Below, in pieces: positions 24,615 to 34,935 of a stretch of DNA of 64,000 nt. Position numbers and translations under genes: made by a program. The notes under the pieces were generated by a model. That model did not search any database. It was given only the letters and a program-made list of their open reading frames with translations, and was not told the DNA's origin. Origin of the DNA: Glycine soja. Taxonomy: Eukaryota > Streptophyta > Magnoliopsida > Fabales > Fabaceae. The stretch covers positions 9,662,648 through 9,726,647 of the forward strand of contig NC_041004.1 of NCBI RefSeq assembly GCF_004193775.1, in the 5' to 3' direction. The stretch's first letter is position 1, and each line of letters opens with the position of its first letter.

Positions 24615-25130
24615 TGTGACACCCTACTCTCCGACTAAATGAAATTGAACCTCATCACAGACACTCTAGAAAGCCCCGTTCTTTGTGACACCCCAAAAAT
24701 CAAAAGCTCTGTTGATAATTGCCATAAATTCCTATGATTTGGTGTCATTTTTGGACAATAAGTTGATACCTCTTGTGCTTTTAAATAGAAAAAAACAAGG
24801 TTGAACCAGGATGTACTAGTTTATGCCTTTTATGCTTGATCCTTGTTTGTTTTTATATGTTTTGTAGGAACTTTGTGAAAGCAAGGGTCGAGCAAAAGAT
24901 ATGTCTCAAGAGTGATCTTGAGACGTCAAGGATCCTTCGGTTCAAAATCTAAAGCTTAGATGTTTTGTGGAGGCAAAATAAGTTTTTGAAAGTTTTGGAA
25001 CCTCGTGCACCTGTGCAAGAAATTATGAAGGAAATTGTGTACATGTGCAATATTGAAATTTGAAGTGGCTAATAACTATACACTCGCACATAAGGAACCT
25101 GCACCTGTGCAACGTCTGTTGCGAGAATTC

Positions 25131-26780
25131 CCTATTACTTTTCATTCTTTTTTGTAGTGTGCTTAAACTCCATTTAGCCCATAGCTTTAAGTAGAGTTTT
25201 TCTAGTCTAGTCTAGGGTTCCAAAGATTGAATACTTGAGACAGAGAAAAAGATTAGAATTTTCCAAAGGTTTTGTATGCACCAGAAGCTTTTCTCCATTA
25301 TTTCTCCATCAAGAGCTTTCTTTTTCATGATTATGAGTAGCTAACTTCTCACTTTTGTTGGGATTTAATGTAATTGATCCTATTTTCATGTAATTGCTAC
25401 CTTATTTATATTCAATAAAGTGTTATTATTGTTCTTCTTCTATGTCTATTGCTTGCTTTTGACTTGATCACCCTCTTACATGATTCTATAATTTCAATTG
25501 TAATTGAAAAATTCTTTTGAATTGCAAACTGAAAATGACAACCAATTATTTTTATGCCTATGGATAGAGTAAAAAGGATTGGTCATCATCAAAACCTTTT
25601 TTTTAATGAAAGTACCTTGGTTACTGCTGCAATCCTATCCTCCATGGGCATTTGATAGAAGACTCCAAGAAAATTAGATCATAAATGCAGAAGAATGCCC
25701 TAGAATTCTCAAGAGCCTTAGGATAGATTTTGGGCCCATGGACTAAGTATGAGCCCACGTATCTTTGTACATATTAGATTAGGGTTTCATTATTTTTGGG
25801 CCTTGTATTTAGGGCTCCATAGTGTACAGAGGGTACCCTAGTAATGTAGGATTTTTAAGTCCTTGTATTTTAGGGCACCTAGACTAGTTTTTGTATTAGG
25901 GGTAGTTTTGTAATTTCACATGCATTAAGTGCACTATTTGATGTGTGTGTTGGGAGAGAAATTTAATCAAATTGGGAGAAGCTCAGTCCAATTAAATTTT
26001 GGACCAGCCTAAGGGGAAGGTGAGCATTTGCTTGCTACACCCCATTGCCACATCATATAGTCACAGTTTGTGCATGTCCTTCATGCTTTACATGCCTCAT
26101 GACACCTAAGCACACATAGTGGAGAATCTTGGACTTGATCTTGGATTAGTGGACTGATCATAGTTAGTGAAATTTTGTCTCCAAATTTGGCTCCACAAAT
26201 TCAAATTCAAATTCAAGTGAAATTTGAATAGAAATTCATATTTCCTTCCAATTTTATGTGACATTTAGGTTATAGATAGAGGTCTTGTGTGTGCATTTTT
26301 TTCAACTTTGATCATTTGAGAATTACATTTCAAAGTTTAGACCTTATTTGAGGCATAAAATTTCGTGCTCCTTCTCTCCTTCTCCCTCCACTCATCATCT
26401 CCTACCTTCAAGCTCTTATCCATGGCTTCCTATGGTGGTGAACTTGTTCTTGACTCATCTTCTCCTTGAATTGGCATCTCCAATCACCTTTCCATTGATG
26501 AAGAAGATCCAAGGCTTACAAGCTCCACATGGAGCTACATCAGTTACACTAATTCAAAAGATTGATAGTGGAATCAAAGGACTTAGATTCTCCCACTTAA
26601 GGAATTAAGGCTTGAATAATTTTGTCTATTGATGGTAATATAAATTTAATTGAATAGGAATTTATAGTGAAAGCATTGTCCAATGAAGTTGAACTCCAAT
26701 GATTCTTGTCATTGATTGAAACTTCATTTACAATGCCAACCAAGTGTTTGATACATTCCAAGATTAAATCCTCTTGCTTT
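25131..26780 (+). repeat. LTR-like dispersed repeat, copy 2, split by a solo LTR
   Basis: 25131-25624 and 26543-26780 together match 3437-4130 in one continuous order. The match breaks exactly at a GTTAC that is present once at the other locus and twice here. Confidence 0.8.
25625..26542. mobile_element. Solo LTR of 918 bp with 5-bp target duplication GTTAC
   Basis: The insert starts TGCTGCAATCC and ends CTACATCA, so it has the TG...CA ends of an LTR. It is flanked by GTTAC at 25620-25624 and 26543-26547. The homologous copy at about 3864-3875 reads CTTGGTTACACTAATTC without the insert. No interior, primer-binding site or second LTR is present, so it is what remains after recombination between the two LTRs of a full element. 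An 86-codon frame at 26348-26608 runs across its end and is chance. Confidence 0.88.
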
Positions 26781-27673
26781 TAATCTTTACTTTTATACAA
26801 TATTATTTAATTTGAGTTACTTTTGACAAAAATCTTCACATCAATATTTATTTCCTTTAGCTGAACATGTACTAGCTTGATCAACATTAGCTAAATTTTT
26901 TGTTCACATCAAATTTTATACAGTGGACCTTCTTTTACTCGTTATTTGAAGGTTCATACTACAATATTATCATTCATGACTGATATTTTAAAGTTCAAAT
27001 TTATCCTTTTGCAAATATTACATTATGTTAAAATCAATATATAATTCATTGTTGAATTTTCTTTACAACATGCATAATTGTCAGCATCACCCTTGCAAAA
27101 AATTTACTTTCATTTTTCATAAGCAAATTAATGGAATTTTCATTTAAAAATTGAAATTTTTGCGGTTTAGAGTGGTGATATTGTAGCGACGAGACAGGTC
27201 ATTACATTAGTGGTATCAAAGCTTATCGAACCTTTTGGCCAGTGAATTGTGAGTCTGCTATGCTTTTCTGTGCATTTTGTGGTTGCCTTGTTGAATGCTT
27301 GATGTTGTTGTTTGTATTTAGAACTTACTCACCTTGTTGTGTTTCCATGAGTTATAGAGATTTGATTGGTGGAGTCATAACATGTTTGTTCCCCTGATGT
27401 CTGTTACACCATGAGTTTCAATGCCTTGTCATGAGTTATCAGACTGGCCATTTGTATAATTTGTGAAGTGCAATGGGATGATATGGTAAGCGATCAGGAA
27501 CAAAGGATGGAAAGTGAGTGTTAATGTCTTGAGAGATTTAGAGGAGTAATTTCTCGAGGCATCAACTCTCAAAAGTAACTAAGTATGGACTTGAGATAAG
27601 AGTGATTTTGTTCTATTCTTTTTCTTGTGTGTATTCTTTACAAGTTCTTACTTCCTAGTGTGTATGGGGAGTG

Positions 27674-28430
27674 ATGGCTGGACGGAATGATCATGTGATA
27701 GCTTATGCTCTTCAAGCCTTAGCTCAGGCTATAGGGAATCAAAATAGGGGAGAAACTACTGGAGATGTTGAGTACCAAGGGTTGGACCGCTTCCAACGAA
27801 ACAATCCCCCTGCTTTCAATGGAAGATACAACCCTAATGGTGCTCAAAACTGGATAAGGGAGATCGAGAAAATCTTCCGAGTGGTGGCATGTCCAGAGGG
27901 GAAAAAGTTGCTTTTCATACATATACTCTGGTGGAAGAAGCTGAGTATTGGTGGGAGAAAACTCGCTAATGCTTAAAGGCTAAAGGTCAAGTTGTGACCT
28001 GGGAAGTCTTCAAGAGGGTATTTATGGAGAAATACTTTCCTAAGGATGTTAGGAATAAGAAGGAGATGGAGTTCCTGGAGCTCAAGCAGGGAACATGATT
28101 GTGGCTGAATACGCAACCAAGTTTGAGGAGCTGGAGAGATACTTTCCCCATTATCAAGGAAGAGATGGCGAAAAATCAAAATGTGTGAAGTTTCTGAACG
28201 GCTTGTGACCTAAGGTGAAGCAAGCTGTGAATTACCAAAGTGTTTGTCAGTTTCTACTTTTGGTGAACATGTGCAGGATTTGGGATGAAGACTCCCAAGA
28301 CTGGGTGGCCTATTATAGGAGTACAGGCCCAATGAAAAACAAAAAGAATGGAGCTCCACATAGGGGAAAACCATACTCGACCCCTCCTAAGCAATATGGT
28401 AATTGCCCTAACAATTAGAGGACTATTGCT
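27674..28430 (+). pseudogene. Decayed gag of a Ty3/gypsy chromovirus (Tekay/Del-like)
   Basis: The ATG at 27674 opens a frame with a gag-type N-terminus and the PPAFNGRYNPNGAQNWIREI block of the retrotransposon gag domain. A frameshift follows near 27925. The next frame carries the expected EAEYWWEKTR, EKYFPKDVRNKKEMEFLELK and VAEYATKFEELERYFPHY blocks, but has a TAA after EKTR and another shift near 28090. A third segment (28210-28415) continues the domain after a TGA. The zinc-finger part is degenerate (near 28430), and no protease, reverse transcriptase or integrase follows; the rest has been replaced by ATCA-type low-complexity DNA. Gag would package the element RNA; this copy cannot. Confidence 0.85.
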
Positions 28431-28718
28431 AAGGGCAATTGCCATAATCATCAATAACAACATCATCTCATATCAATATTATCATAAACACCAACATAGT
28501 TTCGTATCAGTTATTATCAATATCATCTTCAATAACAGCATCATTCTCTATCAACATTATCAAGTGATTAGTTAGAGAAATATTAGATAATAATAATAAG
28601 ATGAAAAATTATACTTAAGGTCAGAAGATGCTACCAAACTCTTAATCTTATTCTAGTTATTTATATATAACTATAAATTTCTCTGATATATTTATATTTA
28701 TATTTATATTTATATTTA

Positions 28719-28721
<3 letters not shown>
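28431..28721. repeat. Low-complexity AT-rich DNA after the truncated gag
   Basis: Runs of ATCA, ATTATC and TTTATA motifs. No coding content. Confidence 0.6.

Positions 28722-28799
<78 letters not shown>
28715..28799. repeat. (TTA)n microsatellite
   Basis: About 26 consecutive TTA/ATT trinucleotides, preceded by a short TATATT run. Confidence 0.95.
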
Positions 28800-28800
<1 letters not shown>

Positions 28801-28802
28801 CC

Positions 28803-28921
28803 TTAATAGGTTTGGGTGGTTGAGGGGTAGAAGTCATTTTGCTTCGAGGGTTGGCCAACTCCATCAACGTCTCTGATGGTCTCTTTGATCCACTTGTTTG
28901 TGGAGAAACTAGCTCTATGTT
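28803..28921 (-). pseudogene. Short exon-like coding stretch, unrecognised
   Basis: On the minus strand about 40 codons are open and of gene-like composition, reading SPQTSGSKRPSETLMELANP followed by a Pro-rich end. It has no start codon and is flanked by AT-rich DNA. It could be an exon of a decayed host gene. I do not recognise it. Confidence 0.3.
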
Positions 28922-30132
28922 AGCCTATCAAAATCATCAAATATAAACATATAAAGCCGATTAATATAGTGCTATTATTAAATACTATAGCATAGAAGTT
29001 CACAAAAGCATGCCAAACCAACAACTCATCAATTGAATTAATCCTTTTTTGCAAGAGTAAATTTGCTATATTGCAGTCAAAATCATAAGCATAACATCTT
29101 ATCATAAATATGTCTATTGTAGCACTACTGTACTAACACTTACAAAACCTTTCAAAACAAGTATCCATTATAGAGTGTCCCTAGCTCTGAAGTGGCAATC
29201 TGTGTATTAAAAAGCAGGGAGAAGAAAGAAACAAAATATAACAACAAAATGAACATAAATCAACCTGTTATATAAATTAGAGTCTTCACACTCGAAAGTG
29301 AGGCACTCACTTAACAAACTATTTTCATTGTATCCATGTCATTCCTTTTATCCATCTATATGTTCACTCTCAATCAAATTGATAGACGACCTTTCTGCAC
29401 ATAGAAATCAGAAAAATTTCTAGTAGATATCATGCAGTAACAAGCACGCAGAAAGTTACTAGCTTACAAATTAACAACTTCCATATTCCAAAAAGCACTA
29501 AAAGTACTAATAGTTTCTTAAGAAAGTCCTGGCATAAACATCAGAAAAGCTTGCTAGTAGATATCATGCAACAACAAGCATGCAGAAACATACTAGCTTA
29601 TAAATTAACAACTTCCATATTCCAAACAACACTGAAAGTACAAATAGATTCTTAAGAGAGTCCCCTGACGGCTGATGAATGATGGCACATAAAATATGGC
29701 AGTATAGAAGTGATTTTGATTGAAGATACTAAACTTAAAAAGGATTGAAAATTCAAATAAAAGAAAAATAAAAAATATTGAGGTAAAATTAAGTATTCTC
29801 TAAAAAGAGAACAAATGCACCTAGTGAAACAATATTATTAATGGGAAAAGGGATTGACCATGGCACCACACTGCAAGGGTATAAATCTTCAATCTAATGA
29901 TATGCCATCCCATGTTCCTAGCATTAACTTTGGTTCATTTAATGTTTGAAGGAATGCTTTTCTAAAAGAATTAGAATGGAGATTAGTAAATTAGGAAAAA
30001 ATGAGTGAGCAATAGGTGTAGGCAAAAAACTAAGTTTAGTGTTATTTCAAGAAGCTTCAAGAGGCAAAGTGCAAACATCCTTCATTTCAAAATGTTCACT
30101 TATGTGTATTCAAAGAATTGATCAAATCATAA
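28922..30132. other. Non-coding spacer; contains a local duplication
   Basis: No gene recognised. Texture resembles intron or gene-flank DNA. It may be the left continuation of the sequence that carries the PDK1 pseudogene, because the MULE and CACTA insertions at 30142 and 32046 separate the two. No PDK1 exon was found here. Confidence 0.4.
29409..29662. repeat. Tandem duplication, unit about 130 bp
   Basis: AGTAGATATCATGCA, CTAGCTTA, AATTAACAACTTCCATATTC and a CTTAAGA-GAGTCC-like end occur in the same order in two adjacent units (from about 29421 and 29553) with some substitutions. Confidence 0.8.
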
Positions 30133-30141
30133 AAAAGATAA

Positions 30142-31031
30142 GGGTAAATAGTCACTTTTGTCCTTCAATGTGTGATTCGCTAACAAATACGTGTCTGAAA
30201 GATGAAAAAAGTGCGACAAATATGTCTTGCCGTTAACTTCCGTCCGTCAGCGTTAATAAAATGGCCTACGTGGCACGTAGGGACAAATTTGTCACTAAAA
30301 TGATTGCCAACACGGATTTCCAGCACAATGACATATTTGTCATAATATTTTTTTGATTTTTCGTCTTTCCATTCCACTGACAAATATATCCCTGAAAGAT
30401 GAAAATGAAAAATTTAGTTTCCGAAAGTATAAGAAGTGTGACAAATATATCCGGATGTTAATAATGAATTGTATATGAGAGAAGCTATGAAAAAAGGAAT
30501 TAAAAAATTAGTAAAACACAGCTTAAGACTTGAACTCTTATACTTTGATTATCTATCTATTTATCCATCTATCAAATTGTTGATTAGTTTTTTAATTAAT
30601 CAATATAACTGCTTATTTTCTAAAATAAAATAAAATTCTTTAGTTTTATGATAAAAAAATTGAGTTACCATTTAAAAAAATAAAAACCTTTTATTTCTTA
30701 AAATTTTTTGTTTCTTCAATTAATTATTAATCTTTATTACGTACTCTGCCATGGTATGTCAAATGGAATGCAAGGTCGCTACAACCTCTAAATAAGTGAG
30801 AGATACAACTCTACATCCCAAAGGTAAAAAATAAACCTCTGTATTAGTTTTTTTTTGTTTTGTTTTAAAGTTAACCTTTGTATTAGTTTGAACATTATTA
30901 TATTTTTTATTTAAATTTATTTGGGTTTTTTATTTGTTATTAATTGTTTTCATTTCATTCATATTATGTATAATAAGTGTTGTCTCGAATGGAAACACAT
31001 AAGGTTTATCCAAGGAATTCTTTCATATTTG

Positions 31032-31086
<55 letters not shown>

Positions 31087-31504
31087 ATTGATTAAGGAAA
31101 AAGACTTATAATTCCACTTTAGTTTTATCTAGTTTAAATTTTGTGAGATTTTTTTTTTAAAATAGTTGATTAAATTATTTTTTTAAATAAATAAATAAAT
31201 AAAATTGGTCCCACATTTGGTTGTGTTTTTTCTACTCAAAACTCTCGACATATTATTTTCAATCTAAATATGAGGACGCTTAAGTTAGAATTGTGATATT
31301 GAATAATTTTAAACATTAAAAGTGAAAAATTTAGTAGAAATTTGATAAAATTATAAGATATAAGATATAAGATAAAGTTTTTTTAACAACAAAGATTAAG
31401 GTTTGACAAGAAAATTAAAATAATAAAAATACATATATTAGAAGGAAATTTAAAAGATATATTTCATAAGTACTAAAAGAATATGAGCCGTAAATTATAA
31501 ACAC

Positions 31505-31575
<71 letters not shown>

Positions 31576-31939
31576 TAGTCACAATCTATTATTAACTTCT
31601 ATATATATTTGTTGCACTTTTTATACTTTCAAGGACTAAATTTTGCATTTTTATCTTTCAGGGACGCTTTGTCAGTGGAGTTGGAAAACGAAAAAATTAA
31701 AAAAATATTATGACAAATATGCTCTTATGCTAGCAATCCACGTTGGCAATCATTTTAGTGACAAATTTGTCCTTCTGTGCCATATAAGCTATTTTATTAA
31801 CGGTGACGGATGGAAGTTAACGGCAGAACATATTTGTCGCACTTTTTACATTTTTAGGGACTAAATTTTGTATTTTCATCTTTCAAGGATGCAATTGTTC
31901 GCGAATTACACATCGAGGGACAAAAATGATTATTTACCC
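30142..31939. mobile_element. Non-autonomous Mutator-like element (MULE) with long TIRs
   Basis: Long terminal inverted repeats of about 300 bp (30142-30455 and about 31605-31939) begin GGGTAAATAGTCAC and end TGATTATTTACCC. The element is flanked by a perfect 9-bp duplication, AAAAGATAA (30133-30141 and 31940-31948). Nine-base duplications with long TIRs are the Mutator signature. The TIRs carry internal short repeats such as GACAAATTTGTCACTAAAA. The 1.15-kb interior has no transposase and includes (TA)n at 31035-31082 and (AAT)n at about 31505-31577. Frames reading through the TIRs (for example 31643-31864) are not genes. Confidence 0.92.
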
Positions 31940-32997
31940 AAAAGATAACACTAAGTTATCCTTAGTCTTAGAAAAGCTATGTTAAAAGAAATTATGGTTC
32001 TGTTTATAATTTCCTATGTATGGAAAAGTATAAAGAGCATAACAACACTACAAGAAAAATGACATATGGCTACGGACGTCTTTTGCTTATAGATATGAAT
32101 TAGTGTTAGTGTAGGTAAAATTCAAACATACTTCTACCTACAACTGATTAATGTAAGTAAAACTCGACAACTCATACCTACCATAAATTGGTATAGGTAA
32201 ATTCATTAAAACTAGAAAAGATTTCTACCTACAACTACTTTGTGTAGGTAAAACTCCAAAAATGTGTGTCTATGATTGATTAGGGTAGGTAAAACTCAAA
32301 AGAATTACTACCTACAAAAGAACAATAAGAGTAACTATATGAATCTTATTTTTTTCGTTGTACCCCCAAAAAAATCAATCTTAGTTCGATCCTTGCAGTT
32401 GTTAAAGAAACATAAAAATAGTTACAATGAAAATTAAAAATTTGTGAATATAGCTATTATAAAAATTTGTGAATATTATCTTTATTTTAGTCATGCTTTC
32501 TGGTAACGTGTAATTGTAAGGTTAATTGAATGAACTATGTTGAAGGGTAAGTTTCTTATTATAACTTGCAAGCCACATAAAGTAATAAGAGGCAATGCTT
32601 TTCCACTGTTTCCCCTAAGGCCCCGAAACAGAAATACTTTTCCACTCTTTCAGCAGTCCGCGTCACACCGTTGGATCAGAATTCCAACCATAGACCACGC
32701 TCCTTTTCTACAATCAACCAATACTTAACCCTGGTTCAGTTAACTAACTCTAGTCCCCTGGGTCGAGAAAACTCCAATCCTCTATTATTTTCTACAACCA
32801 GCCTCTGAGAAAATTGTTTTGTGAAACTATTTTTCCTCATCTTCATAACCAGCCTGAGACTCGTTAGGCTCGTTAGGTACTCCTTCAGCGTGAATCATGG
32901 CATTAAGAGTTTTTCTACTCCAGGTTTTTTCCACAACTCTTTACTTTTATCGTGATTTGTTTTCTGATTTGAAATTTCGTGTTCTTCTACTCACAAA

Positions 32998-33629
32998 TGT
33001 AAGAATTAATGTCTCATGTGAGAGACATGTGACTTATGTAGGGACTAATAAGTAAATAATTAACGATTAAGGGCTAAATTATAATTGGGCTTAATAGGAG
33101 AAGTTTCTAGAGCTAACTGCTACTTGATGGGAGTAGTGGTTATAAAAGGGGCTTAATACCCACTAACGTGAAATAAGGTCCCCTTCCTGACCAGAAAGTG
33201 TTCTCTCTCACCCATAGCCATCACAAACGGAGAGAGGCAGAAAAGAAAGGCCTAAGGAAGTGAAATCTTATTTCTCTCCTCTTTCAAGGAAATCAAAGTG
33301 CACTGGAGAGAAGTTCCTATGGAGAAAGGTACAAGTCTTCCTATGGAGAAAGGTACACATCATTATCTATTGTTGTTTATTGATTGTTTGTAAGAACCAT
33401 AGGTTTCAAGATCCTGTTGTTTCCTATCATTGATAGTCTAGGAAACCCCTTAAGAATTTTTACATGAATTAAAAGAAGTTCCTATGGAGAAAGGTACAAG
33501 TCTTCCTATGGAGAAAGGTACACATCATTATCTATTGTTGTTTATTGATTGTTTGTGAGAACCATAGGTTTCAAGATCCTGTTGTTTCCTATCATTGATA
33601 GTCTAGGAAACCCCTTAAGAATTTTTACA
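32998..33629 (+). repeat. 5' LTR of the copia element, with a 165-bp internal duplication
   Basis: GTTCCTATGGAGAAAGGTAC begins at 33313 and again at 33478, and the text that follows is nearly identical to the LTR end. The first unit finishes TTTTTACATGAATTAAAAGAA, so a few filler bases join the LTR end back to an upstream position. The 3' LTR has one unit only. Confidence 0.92.
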
Positions 33630-34935
33630 TGTGGTATCAGAGCATGTGTTATGAAATTTTTGATTCTCCAAGAATGATTTAATTTCTCTCAATTATACAT
33701 GAACCCTAATTATGAAATTTAGGGATTCAATTATGTATGAACCCTAATTATTAAATTTAGGGATAATTCAATTTCTCTCAATTATGCATAAATCCTAATT
33801 ATGAAATTTAGGAATTTTATTTTCCGTTGCATGTATTGTTTTATTGGCAATATTTTTATTATTGTTGAATACCAATTTTTGGAGAAAGATTATTTGAAAA
33901 CTTATGATTATGGGAGAGAAAGCTGCACAACATGTATATATTAAATTTGGAGAAAGTTTTTACTTCTAATGGTGAAAGAAAGGAAGCGTGCCTAAACGTA
34001 AAGATTCAATTTCAATTTTGAAAAGCTGCGCAGATACGTTTTTTGTAGGAAGAATATGAAATTTTGAAAATTTCTATTTGCAACCTTATGTTTGCTATTT
34101 GCAATCCCACTTGATCTTTTTTTTTTTCCGAAAAATTATTGTTGAACGTGATTAAAGGATTGAAAGTTTATGTTCTATAATTAAATTAATGTGAATGTTT
34201 TGCAATTATTGGTAGCAATGAATATATGTATATGCTACATATTTGCTTGAACGTGTTTGAATGTAAAAACACAAATAAATGCAAATATTGTTTTATGGTC
34301 TGGAATGAAATTAATAGAATGGCTATGAATTGTTAATAGCAATAAGTATGTGCAGGCCATACATATTTGGTTGGAATTAAATGTATGTTGAATTTGTTAG
34401 TCACCAAAGTTGCCAAATTTGTAAGGTTATTTAATTCCAAATTAATGATTATTTCAATTATACTTGGTTGGAATTAAATGTATGTTGAATTTGTTAGTCA
34501 CCAAAGTGGCCAAATTTGTAAGGTTATTTAATTCCAAAATTAATGATTATTTTGATTACTCATAGAATAATGGATGCTAAATTATATGGTTATTGGTTTA
34601 TGAGTAATTGAAATTCATTGTTATAAGACATTTATGGATCGCCCAAAGGTTGATTAGTTGTTCTTATAATTAATGAATATAATTGTAGGCGATTTGTGTG
34701 TATCATTAGTTTTATTTATATGCCCAAAGGAAATAGATACTACTAATTGGTGCATATTTAATTTCCAAATAATGTTAAAATTTTATTAGCATCATTATGT
34801 TTGTATGTTGTATGTTGGTGTATCACCCAAAGGAGAACATCAATATACATTGTCCGTTATCTGAATGAATCATATGTGTGACATGTATTTTATGTCTCAA
34901 AACACTTATGTGGATTTTATTATGTAATACATGTT
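33630..34935 (+). other. Untranslated leader of the copia element
   Basis: About 1.3 kb between the primer-binding site and gag with no coding frame. It contains direct repeats: ATGAACCCTAATTATGAAAT-like units near 33700-33805, and a unit with TGGTTGGAATTAAATGTATG at about 34370 and 34464. Confidence 0.6.

Larger units (their letters stand above)
24615..27210 (+). mobile_element. Nested LTR cluster before a decayed chromovirus gag
   Basis: TGTGACACCC, a common start of gypsy LTRs, occurs at 24615 and again at 24684. At 24710 a second LTR-like unit begins with TGTTGATAATTGCC, and it contains repeat copy 2 (25131 onward) and the solo LTR (25625-26542). Text from about 26840 to 27207 ends in CATTACA and is followed at 27211 by a primer-binding site TGGTATCAAAGC and then gag, so it is probably the end of the outer LTR. 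The layering is inference: no target duplication was confirmed for the unit at 24710, and its right end is uncertain. Confidence 0.55.

Noticed and set aside
27211..27222. tRNA-like sequence at the primer-binding sites
   Set aside because: Only about 12-15 bases match the tRNA 3' end, as expected for retroelement priming; no tRNA fold surrounds them.
31643..31864. 73-codon frame near a MULE end and its partner at 30180-30383
   Set aside because: They are the two TIRs read in corresponding frames, not genes.
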